64,000 bases of DNA, from the NCBI RefSeq assembly GCF_020991415.1, contig NZ_JAJMOY010000002.1, forward strand, positions 124,001-188,000, read 5' to 3'. Below the pieces are notes generated by a model that saw nothing but the letters and a program-made list of their open reading frames with translations, had not been told where the DNA came from and ran no database searches. The position numbers and the translations under genes are program-made. Origin of the DNA: Flavobacterium sp. ENC (GTDB lineage: Bacteria; Bacteroidota; Bacteroidia; Flavobacteriales; Flavobacteriaceae). Shown here piece after piece: positions 18,305 through 26,870 of this stretch; the stretch's first letter is position 1, and each line of letters opens with the position of its first letter.

Positions 18305-19066
18305 ATGACTAAAAAGCGGATTTTATTAAAAATAGGAAGTAATACTTTAACCAAGGAAACCAATCATATTTCGCGGGGAAAGATTGAAGATATCGGAATG
18401 CAGATTGCAGCCTTAAACAAAGAGTACGAGTTTGTAATCGTGAGTTCCGGAGCCATTGCAGCAGCCAGGCAATTTGTAAAACTGGAAAGTAAAGGAAAGG
18501 AAATTGCACTAAAACAAGCTCTGGCATCAATTGGACAGCCCCATTTAATGCGGATTTTCCATGAAAATTTCAGCGATTTGGGATTATTGACTTCCCAGTG
18601 TTTGTTGTCGTATTCTGATTTCGAAAAAGACCAGTCGAAAGTAAACATTGTCAATACCATTAACGTTTTGGTGGAGAACAATTATATTCCGATTATTAAT
18701 GAAAATGATACCGTTGCCACAGATGAGATCCGGTTTGGCGACAACGATAAATTAGCCGCTTTAACGGCAGTGCTGCTAAATGTTGATATTCTGATTATTG
18801 CCACGAATACAAACGGAATTTACACCAAAGATTCCATTCACGATGAAAATCCGGAAACTATTACAATAGTAAATGATTTAAAAGTATTGGAAAAAGAAAT
18901 CGGAGAGTCAAAATCATCACACGGAACCGGTGGCATGCAGTCCAAAATTGAAGCGGCCGGAATTGCAAAAGCGGCTAATATCGAAACCTGGATCGTCAAC
19001 GGATTAGATGATAATTTTATTTTAAAAGCATTAAAGAACGAAATTCCGTTCACAAAGATTGTGTAA
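18305..19066 (+). CDS. proB: Glutamate 5-kinase, short form without PUA domain
   Basis: 253 residues of the amino-acid kinase fold. It phosphorylates glutamate for proline synthesis. LLKIGSNTLTKE (8-19) binds ATP, VIVSSGAIAAARQF and NENDTVATDEIRFGDNDKLAA form the glutamate and nucleotide sites, and GTGGMQSKIEAA is the C-terminal signature. The C-terminal PUA domain of the E. coli enzyme is absent, as in several other Bacteroidota. Proline feedback may therefore differ. Confidence 0.95.
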   Translation: MTKKRILLKIGSNTLTKETNHISRGKIEDIGMQIAALNKEYEFVIVSSGAIAAARQFVKLESKGKEIALKQALASIGQPHLMRIFHENFSDLGLLTSQCLLSYSDFEKDQSKVNIVNTINVLVENNYIPIINENDTVATDEIRFGDNDKLAALTAVLLNVDILIIATNTNGIYTKDSIHDENPETITIVNDLKVLEKEIGESKSSHGTGGMQSKIEAAGIAKAANIETWIVNGLDDNFILKALKNEIPFTKIV

Positions 19067-19148
19067 AATGTTTATTTGTCTAATCGTTAATTCGGTTAAT
19101 CTATAAACAAATAAACGGGTAAACAAATTAACGATTAAACAAAAAAAT
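19067..19148. repeat. Imperfect hairpin repeat between proB and argF'
   Basis: Words such as TAATCGTTAATT and AATTAACGATTA form an inverted pair around ATAAACAAATAAACGG. It resembles the argD-proA spacer. Confidence 0.5.
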
Positions 19149-20096
19149 ATGAATTATATTTCAATTCAGGATGTCAACTCCTTATCAAAATGGGTAAGAA
19201 GCGCGTTAAAAATCAAGAAGAACCCGCTTAAAAATCAAAGTTTAGGAAGAAATAAAACCTTAGGAATGTTATTTTTCAATCCGAGTTTAAGAACACGTCT
19301 GAGTACTCAGAAGGCGGCTTTAAACCTGGGAATGAATGTTATGGTGATGAACTTTACCAACGAAGGCTGGACATTGGAATTTGAAGACGGAGCCGTAATG
19401 AATTCAGGAGCTTCGGAACATATTAAGGAAGCGGCGGAAGTAGTATCACAATACTGTGATATTATCGCCATTCGTGCTTTTGCAGGTTTGGAAGATAAAG
19501 AGAAAGATTATGCCGAAACGGTTATTTCGGGATTCCTAAAATATGCGACAGTGCCGATCGTAAACATGGAAAGTGCTGTGCGTCACCCGCTTCAGTCTCT
19601 GGCAGATGCCATTACGATGGAAGAATACAAAACAGAACACAGACCAAAAGTAGTGCTTTCGTGGGCGCCGCATCCCAAAGCCTTACCTCAGGCCGTAGCC
19701 AATTCATTTGTAGAAATGATGCAACTGCAAAAAAACATGGATTTTGTGATCACACATCCGGAAGGTTACGAACTGAGTCCGGAAATTACCAAAGACTGCA
19801 AAATCGAATACGACCAAAGCAAAGCTTTCGAAAACGCCGATTTCGTCTACGTAAAAAACTGGAGTAATTTTAACGACTACGGAAAAGTAACCAATATTGA
19901 TCCCGAGTGGACTATTACCGCCGAGAAAATGGCATTGACCAACAACGGAAAATTTATGCATTGCCTTCCTGTAAGACGTAACGTAATCGTAAGTGACGAA
20001 GTGCTGGACAGCGAAAATTCAATCGTAATTCAGCAGGCGAATAACAGAACCTATTCGGCACAATTGGTGTTGCAGAAGATTTTAAAGAAGTTATAA
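19149..20096 (+). CDS. N-acylornithine carbamoyltransferase, probably N-succinylornithine type
   Basis: 315 residues. It carbamoylates N-acylornithine. FFNPSLRTRLSTQKAALNLG (42-61) includes the carbamoyl-phosphate loop and HCLPVRRN near the C-terminus is the family motif. It is not an ordinary ornithine transcarbamylase: ALNLGMNV and ITHPEGYEL match the Xanthomonas/Bacteroides N-acyl class. At the position that separates acetyl- from succinyl-ornithine enzymes (Glu92 in Xanthomonas, Pro90 in B. fragilis, by alignment from memory) this protein has Ser89 in GASEHIKEA. That favours the succinyl substrate. Confidence 0.93.
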   Translation: MNYISIQDVNSLSKWVRSALKIKKNPLKNQSLGRNKTLGMLFFNPSLRTRLSTQKAALNLGMNVMVMNFTNEGWTLEFEDGAVMNSGASEHIKEAAEVVSQYCDIIAIRAFAGLEDKEKDYAETVISGFLKYATVPIVNMESAVRHPLQSLADAITMEEYKTEHRPKVVLSWAPHPKALPQAVANSFVEMMQLQKNMDFVITHPEGYELSPEITKDCKIEYDQSKAFENADFVYVKNWSNFNDYGKVTNIDPEWTITAEKMALTNNGKFMHCLPVRRNVIVSDEVLDSENSIVIQQANNRTYSAQLVLQKILKKL

Positions 20097-20194
20097 ATAA
20101 GGCACAAAGGTGCAAAGTTGCAAAGGAGCAAAGGTATCAAACCTTTATCAAAACCTTTGAACCTTTGAGCCTCTGGACCTCTGAACCTAAAAAA
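20097..20194. repeat. CAAAGGTGCAAAG repeat spacer before argB
   Basis: Repeats of GCAAAGG are followed by AACCTTTGAACCTTTGAGCC, giving an imperfect hairpin. The same style occurs at 63828-63910. Confidence 0.55.
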
Positions 20195-20965
20195 ATGGTA
20201 ACAGTAATAAAAATAGGCGGAAACATAATTGACAATCCAACCGAATTAGAACAGTTTTTAACTGATTTTTCTAAAATTGAAGGGTATAAAGTGTTAGTTC
20301 ACGGGGGAGGAAAATCCGCTACAAAGATGGCTGAAAGTATTGGCCTGGTCCCGCAAATGATCGAAGGGCGACGTATTACAGACGCTCCGATGCTGGATGT
20401 TGTCGTTATGATTTATGCAGGGCAGATCAATAAACATATCGTCGCACAATTGCAGTCGAAAGACAATAACGCCATTGGTTTTTCAGGAGCTGACGGAAAT
20501 TTAATTCAGTCAACAAAAAGAAATCATCCAACGATCGATTATGGTTTTGTGGGAGATGTAAAGCAGGTAAATACAAAATTGCTGGCGACATTGCTCGAAA
20601 ACGGAATTGTTCCTGTCTTCTGTGCCATTACACACGACAAAAACGGACAATTACTGAATACAAATGCCGATACAATTGCAAGTGAATTGTCAATCGCCTT
20701 GTCTGAAGTTTTTGAGGTTACGTTAACGTACTGTTTTGAAAAACAAGGCGTTTTGCAGGATTCTGAAGATGATTCCTCCGTAATTACAGCGATTAATGAA
20801 GAGCTGTACCATAAACTAAAAGCTGAAAAAGTGATCCATTCAGGAATGATTCCCAAATTGGATAATTGTTTTAATAGTTTAGCAAGAGGTGTTCAGAAAA
20901 TCAAAATCGGGCATCACAAAATGCTTCAGAATCCTGATGTTTTGCATACCACTATTACATTATAA
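20195..20965 (+). CDS. argB: N-acylglutamate kinase
   Basis: 256 residues from the ATG at 20195, which follows an A-rich stretch; an upstream TTG in frame lies inside repeat DNA and is rejected. The amino-acid kinase fold shows TVIKIGGNIIDNP (3-15), LVHGGGKSAT, and NTNADTIASELSIAL. It phosphorylates the N-acylated glutamate, the usual control point of the pathway. The N-terminal arginine-sensing helix of hexameric ArgB enzymes is absent, so arginine inhibition is not expected from sequence. Confidence 0.93.
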   Translation: MVTVIKIGGNIIDNPTELEQFLTDFSKIEGYKVLVHGGGKSATKMAESIGLVPQMIEGRRITDAPMLDVVVMIYAGQINKHIVAQLQSKDNNAIGFSGADGNLIQSTKRNHPTIDYGFVGDVKQVNTKLLATLLENGIVPVFCAITHDKNGQLLNTNADTIASELSIALSEVFEVTLTYCFEKQGVLQDSEDDSSVITAINEELYHKLKAEKVIHSGMIPKLDNCFNSLARGVQKIKIGHHKMLQNPDVLHTTITL

Positions 20966-20970
20966 AAGGT

Positions 20971-21045
20971 TGCCACAAATTACACAGATTTCCGCGAATT
21001 AAAATTTTTAAAAAATTAGTGCAAATTTGTGTAATTCGTGGCAAA
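20971..21045. repeat. Inverted repeat of the GCCACGAATT family
   Basis: Left arm 20971-21001 begins TTGCCACAAATTACACAG; right arm 21015-21045 ends GTGTAATTCGTGGCAA. The arms are imperfect inverse copies. A second copy lies at 48128-48200. Confidence 0.7.
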
Positions 21046-21176
21046 AAAACAGAGCCAGCGAAGACATTTTAAATATTAATTTAAGAAATTTGCGCAAATT
21101 AAAATTGTCACACAATTGGTATAAGAATCAATTAAAAACTTTGTGACTTGAGCCTTCGTGGCACAGAACATACACT

Positions 21177-22247
21177 ATGAAGAATATAGAAACGCTTACC
21201 AAAGAAGCCATACAATTATTAAAAAATCTGATTGAAACCCCTTCATTTTCCAGTGAAGAAGATCAAACAGCACTTTTAATAGAAAATTGGTTCAGTCAAA
21301 ACGAAATTCCTTTTAAAAGAGAAAACAATAATGTGTGGGCTTTCAATAAATATTTTGACGAAAACAAACCAACACTGTTATTAAATTCTCATCACGATAC
21401 TGTAAAACCCAATCAGGCGTATACCAACGATCCGTTTAAGGCAATTGAAAAAGACGGCAAGTTATTCGGTTTGGGAAGCAATGATGCCGGAGGCTGCCTC
21501 GTTTCGTTACTGGCCACATTTGTGCATTTTTATCACAACGAAAATTTACCTTACAATATAGTAATAGTAGCTTCTGCAGAAGAAGAGAGCAGTGGTAAAA
21601 GTGGTTTAAACAGCGTTTTACAGCATTTGCCGGAACTGGATTGCGCTATCGTAGGCGAACCCACTTTAATGCAGTTGGCTGTTGCCGAAAAAGGATTATT
21701 GGTGCTGGATGTAAAAGTAAAAGGAACGGCAAGCCATGCGGCACACCAAAATGACGATAATGCTTTATACAAATCAATTCCCGTAATGGAATGGTTTAAA
21801 AATTATAAATTCGACAAGATATCTGAAGTTCTGGGGCCTGTAAAAATGACCGTAACGCAGATCAGTGCCGGAAAACAGCATAATGTGGTGCCGTCCGAAT
21901 GTGATCTGGTGGTGGATATCCGTGTAACAGACTGTTATTCGAATACCGAAATCCTTGACGTCGTTAAAGCCAATATCAACGCTGAAGTTACCCCTCGATC
22001 AATGCATTTAAATGCTTCATCCATCCCGGTTGCGCACGGCTTAGTTCAGGCCGGAATCGCGTTGGGAAGAACAACTTACGGATCGCCAACCCTTTCAGAT
22101 CAGTCGGTTTTGAGCTGTCAGTCTTTAAAACTGGGGCCTGGGGAAACCTTACGTTCGCATTCGGCAGATGAATTTATTTTTATCAGTGAAATTGAGGAAG
22201 GAATCGATTTGTACATCAAAATACTAACCGGTTTCTTTAAATTATAA
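21177..22247 (+). CDS. argE: N-acylornithine/N-acylcitrulline deacylase (M20 family)
   Basis: 356 residues, M20 zinc peptidase family. LLNSHHDTVKPN (about 64-75) and GSNDAGG supply His and Asp zinc ligands, and ASAEEESSGKSG the catalytic Glu. Because the cluster carbamoylates N-acylornithine, this enzyme should release the acyl group from N-acylcitrulline rather than from N-acylornithine; that is inferred from the pathway. It is shorter than E. coli ArgE and of the ArgE/DapE-like branch common in Bacteroidota. Confidence 0.9.
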   Translation: MKNIETLTKEAIQLLKNLIETPSFSSEEDQTALLIENWFSQNEIPFKRENNNVWAFNKYFDENKPTLLLNSHHDTVKPNQAYTNDPFKAIEKDGKLFGLGSNDAGGCLVSLLATFVHFYHNENLPYNIVIVASAEEESSGKSGLNSVLQHLPELDCAIVGEPTLMQLAVAEKGLLVLDVKVKGTASHAAHQNDDNALYKSIPVMEWFKNYKFDKISEVLGPVKMTVTQISAGKQHNVVPSECDLVVDIRVTDCYSNTEILDVVKANINAEVTPRSMHLNASSIPVAHGLVQAGIALGRTTYGSPTLSDQSVLSCQSLKLGPGETLRSHSADEFIFISEIEEGIDLYIKILTGFFKL

Positions 22248-22479
22248 TTGTCGTCCTGAGCGGAGTCGAAGGAGTCGAAGGAGTAGGAGCTAATCCCGCT
22301 ATCCGTTCCAATCTTTTATTTTTTAAAGAAAAAAATAAAAGGATTTTCACTGCTATCGGGGCTACAAAACCAAAAGTATAAACAACGACATTTAGGAATA
22401 ATTAGAAAATAAGATCAAAAATCTAATAGTCTAAAGAGTCTAAATATCTAAAAATCTAAGAAGTCTAAAAATCTAAGTT
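22248..22479. repeat. Composite repeat block between argE and argH
   Basis: It starts with TCCTGAGCGGAGTCGAAGG words, then a palindromic unit with GGAGCTAATCCCGCTATCCG and the hairpin AATCTTTTATTTTTT-AAAG-AAAAAAATAAAAGGATT (22310-22345), ending in GCTATCGGGGCTAC. From 22421 tandem TCTAA-type words follow to 22477. The palindromic unit resembles interspersed repeats of Flavobacterium genomes. Confidence 0.6.
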
Positions 22480-23760
22480 ATGAAACTTTGGGAAAAAGGA
22501 ATACCAACAGACAAACAAATCGAACACTTCACTGTCGGAAACGATAGGGACCTCGATTTGGTTCTGGCAAAATACGACGCATTAGGATCTATTGCACACG
22601 CCAAAATGCTCGGACAAATTGGTTTGCTGACTGCAGAAGAAACGGATTCTTTAGTAGAAGCCTTAAACGAAATCATCGCAGATATCGCAAAAGGAAACTT
22701 CATCATCGAGGACAGTTTTGAAGATGTTCACTCTAAAATCGAATATTTATTAACGGTAAAACTGGGCGATGCCGGAAAAAAAATTCATACCGCCCGTTCG
22801 CGTAACGATCAGGTTTTGGTAGATGTTCATTTGTATCTGAAAGACGAAGTCAAAGCCTTAAAAGAACAGGTAAAAACACTTTTTGATTTACTGATGGAAT
22901 CCGCAGAAAAACACCAGAATGTATTATTGCCGGGTTATACACATTTGCAGATTGCAATGCCTTCCTCTTTCGGAATGTGGTTTTCTGCTTACGCGGAGAG
23001 CCTGATTGACGATATCACCATGCTGAATGCAGCAGCAAAAATTGTAGATCAAAATCCGTTGGGTTCAGCAGCAGGTTATGGGAGTTCGTTTCCTATCAAC
23101 AGAACATTTACAACTCAGGAATTGGGTTTTGAAACTTTAAAATTCAATGCCGTTGCCGCTCAGATGAGCCGCGGAAAAGCTGAGAAAACTGTCGCTTTTG
23201 CCATGAGCAGCGTAGCAGCAACCTTGTCAAAATTTGCCATGGACGTGTGTTTATATATGAGTCAGAACTTTGATTTTATTGGCTTGCCTTCACATCTTAC
23301 CACAGGTTCGAGTATTATGCCACACAAGAAAAATCCGGATGTTTTTGAATTAATCAGAGGGAAATGCAACAAAATTCAGGCCTTGCCCTACGAAATTACT
23401 TTAATCACTAATAACCTTCCAAGCGGTTACCACAGAGATTTACAGCTGTTGAAAGAAGGACTTTTTCCTGCAATCCAAAACTTAAAAGCGTGTTTGGATA
23501 TTGCTATTTTCTCGATAAAAGACATTACGGTAAAAGAGCATATTCTGGAAGATAAAAAATACGACTATTTGTTTACCGTAGATACGCTTAACGAAATGGT
23601 TGTAGCAGGAATGCCATTCAGGGATGCCTACAAAGCCGTTGCAGAACAGCTGGAAGCAGGAACCTATAGCTCTCCAAAAGCAACAAAACATACCCACGAA
23701 GGCAGTATTAATAATTTATGCCTGGATGCCATAAAACTTAAAATGCTTAACAGCTATTAG
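22480..23760 (+). CDS. argH: Argininosuccinate lyase
   Basis: 426 residues of the fumarase/aspartase superfamily. It splits argininosuccinate to arginine and fumarate, the last step. Signatures are HTARSRNDQVLVD (with the conserved RND), the TH of LPGYTHLQIAMPSSFGMW and the superfamily motif GSSIMPHKKNPD. It is the last gene of the train and is followed by a strong hairpin terminator. Confidence 0.96.
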   Translation: MKLWEKGIPTDKQIEHFTVGNDRDLDLVLAKYDALGSIAHAKMLGQIGLLTAEETDSLVEALNEIIADIAKGNFIIEDSFEDVHSKIEYLLTVKLGDAGKKIHTARSRNDQVLVDVHLYLKDEVKALKEQVKTLFDLLMESAEKHQNVLLPGYTHLQIAMPSSFGMWFSAYAESLIDDITMLNAAAKIVDQNPLGSAAGYGSSFPINRTFTTQELGFETLKFNAVAAQMSRGKAEKTVAFAMSSVAATLSKFAMDVCLYMSQNFDFIGLPSHLTTGSSIMPHKKNPDVFELIRGKCNKIQALPYEITLITNNLPSGYHRDLQLLKEGLFPAIQNLKACLDIAIFSIKDITVKEHILEDKKYDYLFTVDTLNEMVVAGMPFRDAYKAVAEQLEAGTYSSPKATKHTHEGSINNLCLDAIKLKMLNSY

Positions 23761-23826
23761 TCATGACTTACGCTTTAGTCAAGTAGCTTTAGTGTAAGTG
23801 GTTAGAGAAATTGTTTTAAAAATATA

Positions 23827-23861
23827 AAAAGCGTTAGGAGAAGATCATAACGCTTTTTTTT
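23827..23861 (+). terminator. Terminator of the arginine/proline gene train
   Basis: AAAAGCGTTA pairs perfectly with TAACGCTTTT over an 11-base loop, followed by eight T in total. Confidence 0.9.
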
Positions 23862-23940
23862 GAGTAAATCCTTTGTCGTTACGACAGAAAATCCATGCCA
23901 AATCCCTACATTTGAGAATCAGTTATCTTAAAATAAGACT

Positions 23941-24936
23941 ATGGCAAAATTTGAAGAACAGGCAACTCAAACTCTTTTTGAGAAAAATTTCATTACCGAA
24001 GAACAATTGGTCCAGATAAAAGAGTACCGCAGTTCAGGTATTTTTTCATTAAATGCTGAACTAAAGATGTTCCTGTATTTATCGGTTTTGCTTTTTACAT
24101 CCGGAATTGGAATCCTGATTTATGAAAATATTGATACGATCGGGCATATCGCAATTTTGTCTTTGTTATTGATTGTTATTGTAATCTGTTTTTACTTTTG
24201 TTTTAAGAATTCAAAAGGATTTCAGAAATCAGAAACCACTTTTGAAAGCCCTGTTTTGGAATATCTGGTGCTTGCAGCCAATATTCTGACCTGTATTTTT
24301 ATTGGTTATCTGCAATTTCAATACAAACCTTTCGGAACACATTACGGTCTGGCAACATTGGTTCCAACGATTGTGAGTTTCTTTTGCGCGTATTATTTTG
24401 ACAATAAAAGCGTGCTAACGATTGCGATTACAGGTCTGACAGCTTACGTTGGTTTTTCAGTAACACCACAGGATTTGCTGAAAAATGATTTTTATACGCA
24501 TCAGGATTTAAGTTATTCTGCCGTTATATTAGGAGGATTATTGGTATTATGGACCATTTACAGTTCAAGAATCCAGCTCAAGACGCACTTTAATCTCATC
24601 TACCTGACATTTGCCCTTCATATGATCAGTATCGCTTCCATTAGCAATTTGGTAAACGATCACAAGGGAATCTGGTTTGCTTTTTCGATTATTCTGGCCG
24701 GATCCAGTTTTTATTTTTATAAAATCAGCCATGAAATAAAGGCGATCTCCTTGTTTGTTTTTATGATTATCTATGCTTACATCGGAATAAATATATTTAT
24801 TTTCAGGGTTTTTGAGAATATTGACTTCTCCGATATCTGGGTATTATTTGTTATGGTTATCCCTGCCTATTTTATTGGTTCCATAATTCTGTTTATCAAA
24901 TTAATTAAGAACTTCAATAAAGAAATCGCCGAATGA
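23941..24936 (+). CDS. DUF2157-like polytopic membrane protein, first of a pair
   Basis: 331 residues. An N-terminal cytosolic segment (1-40, FEKNFITEEQLVQIKEY) precedes about nine hydrophobic segments. The opening resembles DUF2157 proteins, whose N-terminal helix region has EEQ-rich repeats and whose function is unknown. Its ATGA overlap with the next gene implies a tight two-gene operon. No catalytic motif is seen. Confidence 0.75.
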   Translation: MAKFEEQATQTLFEKNFITEEQLVQIKEYRSSGIFSLNAELKMFLYLSVLLFTSGIGILIYENIDTIGHIAILSLLLIVIVICFYFCFKNSKGFQKSETTFESPVLEYLVLAANILTCIFIGYLQFQYKPFGTHYGLATLVPTIVSFFCAYYFDNKSVLTIAITGLTAYVGFSVTPQDLLKNDFYTHQDLSYSAVILGGLLVLWTIYSSRIQLKTHFNLIYLTFALHMISIASISNLVNDHKGIWFAFSIILAGSSFYFYKISHEIKAISLFVFMIIYAYIGINIFIFRVFENIDFSDIWVLFVMVIPAYFIGSIILFIKLIKNFNKEIAE

Positions 24937-26099
24937 TATTAGATAAAAGTAAATTAGAAAATTCAGCTTTGATTGAAGAAGCGGATTCATTAAAAAGTGC
25001 TGGTTTTATAGGAAAAGAGCAGCTTGATTTTATAAAAAAAGAACTTCCCGTACTGAACAACCACAAAAATATTCTGGTACGTATTGGTTTCTTTTTGCTG
25101 GGAGCCTTTTTGTACTCTTCACTATGCGGTGTTATTTCACTTTTGGGACTTTCCGGAATGGATGAGAGCTGGAAAATATTCCCCTATCTGTTCGCTATTA
25201 TTGGTGTTGTCGGATCAGAAATTCTGACCAAGCAGGGCTATCATCATCACGGACTTGACGACGCTTTTATCTTAGGATTACAGCTGAATATCGGTTTTGC
25301 TGTTGGAGTTTCGACAGATGGTGATAACATATTGGCGATTACAATAGCGGTAACAATCGTTTCGCTGATTGCTTATTTGCGTTATGTACATTTGCTGTCT
25401 GCATTGGTTTTTTACCTCGCATTTACGGCAACCTTAGGATACGCTATATTTGATTTTCTGGAAGCAGGACAGGCAATTTTACCATTCTTTATGATGCTGT
25501 ACGGCATAGGAACCTATTATTTTTGCCGAAGAGTTATAAACAAATTACAAGAACCCTTCTACTACAACGGACTTCTTTTAATAAAAAGCCTGAGTTTAAT
25601 TCTGCTGTATTTTTCAGGAAATTATTTGGTGGTGCGGGAATTTTCAGCAAGTTTAGCCGATACTTATTATGAAATAAGTCCCGAAATTCCGTTCGCATTT
25701 TTCTTCTGGATTTTCACCTTTGGAATCCCGGTTTTGTATTTGGTTTTTGCCTTAAAAAGCAAGGACAGAATTATGCTTTGGATTAGTTTTGCCGCGATAG
25801 CTTTTTCCTTTTACAGCTTTCGGTTTTATTATTCGGTTCTGCCAATAGAAGTTGCATTAACCCTGGGAGGTCTGGTTTTATTTGCAATAGCATTTTTAGC
25901 CATCAAAAAATTAAAACACAAAGAAACCGGAGTAACATTTAAACCGGACAGAATTTCCAATTCCAATGCCTTTTTAAATGCCGAAGCACTCCTTATAGCT
26001 TCAACGTTTGGAATGAAACCGGAAGTAAAAGCACCGGAATCCCCAATGGAATTTGGAGGAGGAGGCTTTAGCGGAGGAGGATCAGAAGGGAATTTTTGA
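24933..26099 (+). CDS. DUF2157-like membrane protein with Gly-rich tail, second of a pair
   Basis: 388 residues. Like its partner it opens with a cytosolic helix (ADSLKSAGFIGKEQLDFIKKEL) and then about ten membrane segments. The C-terminus is a low-complexity glycine/serine tail, FGGGGFSGGGSEGNF, preceded by an acidic-proline stretch. Such Gly-rich ends also occur in TPM-domain membrane proteins. Overlap of four bases with the first gene suggests the two products form a heteromer; this is inference. Confidence 0.72.
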   Translation: MILDKSKLENSALIEEADSLKSAGFIGKEQLDFIKKELPVLNNHKNILVRIGFFLLGAFLYSSLCGVISLLGLSGMDESWKIFPYLFAIIGVVGSEILTKQGYHHHGLDDAFILGLQLNIGFAVGVSTDGDNILAITIAVTIVSLIAYLRYVHLLSALVFYLAFTATLGYAIFDFLEAGQAILPFFMMLYGIGTYYFCRRVINKLQEPFYYNGLLLIKSLSLILLYFSGNYLVVREFSASLADTYYEISPEIPFAFFFWIFTFGIPVLYLVFALKSKDRIMLWISFAAIAFSFYSFRFYYSVLPIEVALTLGGLVLFAIAFLAIKKLKHKETGVTFKPDRISNSNAFLNAEALLIASTFGMKPEVKAPESPMEFGGGGFSGGGSEGNF

Positions 26100-26107
26100 T
26101 TTTTTAA

Positions 26108-26145
26108 CGAGTTAAGAGTTAAGAGTTAAGAGTTAAGAGTTAGAA
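26108..26145. repeat. Tandem GAGTTAA repeat
   Basis: Four or five head-to-tail GAGTTAA/GAGTTAG units after the gene pair. The same word array, with GAGTTATGAGTTAA variants, lies at 53040-53125. Confidence 0.6.
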
Positions 26146-26169
26146 TTGAACCATAAACTATAAACCACA

Positions 26170-26217
26170 AAAAAAAGTAAAACCCTGAACTGGAAAATTC
26201 AGGGTTTTACTTTTTTT
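26170..26217. terminator. Strong bidirectional terminator
   Basis: AAAAAGTAAAACCCTGAA pairs with TTCAGGGTTTTACTTTTT around an eight-base loop. It can serve the plus-strand membrane pair and the minus-strand ytxJ-like gene. Confidence 0.9.
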
Positions 26218-26245
26218 ATTATTTCTATTTCGTACTTCTAAATCA

Positions 26246-26340
26246 TAACATCTAGCATCTAGCATCTAACATCTAGCATCTGACGTCTAGCATCTGACGT
26301 CTAACAATCTAACAATCTAAAAATCTAACATCCAACATCC
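26246..26340. repeat. ATCTAGC/ATCTAAC tandem word array
   Basis: Short words ATCTAGC, ATCTGACGTCTAGC and ATCTAAC repeat about a dozen times. Units are too short and variable for a CRISPR array. Confidence 0.6.
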
Positions 26341-26349
26341 CCACCTTTC

Positions 26350-26739
26350 CTAAACTTTTGCTTTCAGAGCTTCTGCATCAATATCGCTGTGGGAAACGTT
26401 ATAAACGGCTTTACCGTTTTTGATTAAAATCAATTGTGGTGATTCGTGATAGACATTAAATCGACTGGCGATCTCGTTGGAGACATCCCGATGTTCAATT
26501 AAATCCAAAAAGAAAGCATCTACTGTTTCGTCCAGATCGTATGCTCTTTCGAATTGTTTCAGGGCCATGCGGCTGATGCTGCATCGTGTACTGTGCTTAA
26601 AAATTACGATAGGCTTAACATTCGAAATGGTTTCAATATCGCTTAACTGTGCTAAATTTGTAAGAGGAATCCAGTTTATTTTGCTTTTTTGAGAATCAGA
26701 TTTTTCCGAATCTCCGAAGATTGAATTTAAAAAACTCAT
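26350..26739 (-). CDS. ytxJ: Bacillithiol-system redox protein YtxJ
   Basis: 129 residues from the ATG at 26739; an upstream ATG at 26769 adds ten polar residues and is less likely. A thioredoxin-like fold with a single active cysteine in FKHSTRCSISRMALKQFE matches YtxJ, a bacilliredoxin-like protein associated with bacillithiol (BSH) biosynthesis and protein de-bacillithiolation. Most of the sequence from SDIETISNVKPIVIFKHS to VYHESPQLILIKNGK follows the family. It diverges from clpB, so both may respond to protein or thiol stress. Confidence 0.82.
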   Translation of the reverse strand: MSFLNSIFGDSEKSDSQKSKINWIPLTNLAQLSDIETISNVKPIVIFKHSTRCSISRMALKQFERAYDLDETVDAFFLDLIEHRDVSNEIASRFNVYHESPQLILIKNGKAVYNVSHSDIDAEALKAKV

Positions 26740-26848
26740 AATTTGACTGTTTTTGTGACTTTTTGACATTTGTAATGATTGATTTTTTCATTTTTAATGC
26801 CATTTTGTCTTAATTTTTACTATGGACTATAATTTGAATAGACAGTAG

Positions 26849-26856
26849 CAAAGTTA
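26849..26856 (-). promoter_or_regulatory. TAnnTTTG -7 element for ytxJ
   Basis: The complement reads TAACTTTG, giving a leader of about 100 bases before the chosen start. It lies in the 208-base divergent region shared with clpB. Confidence 0.4.
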
Positions 26857-26870
26857 TATCATTTAAAATT

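Noticed and set aside
26246..26340. Possible CRISPR array
   Set aside because: Units are 7-14 bases, irregular and lack constant repeats and unique spacers; no cas gene is nearby.
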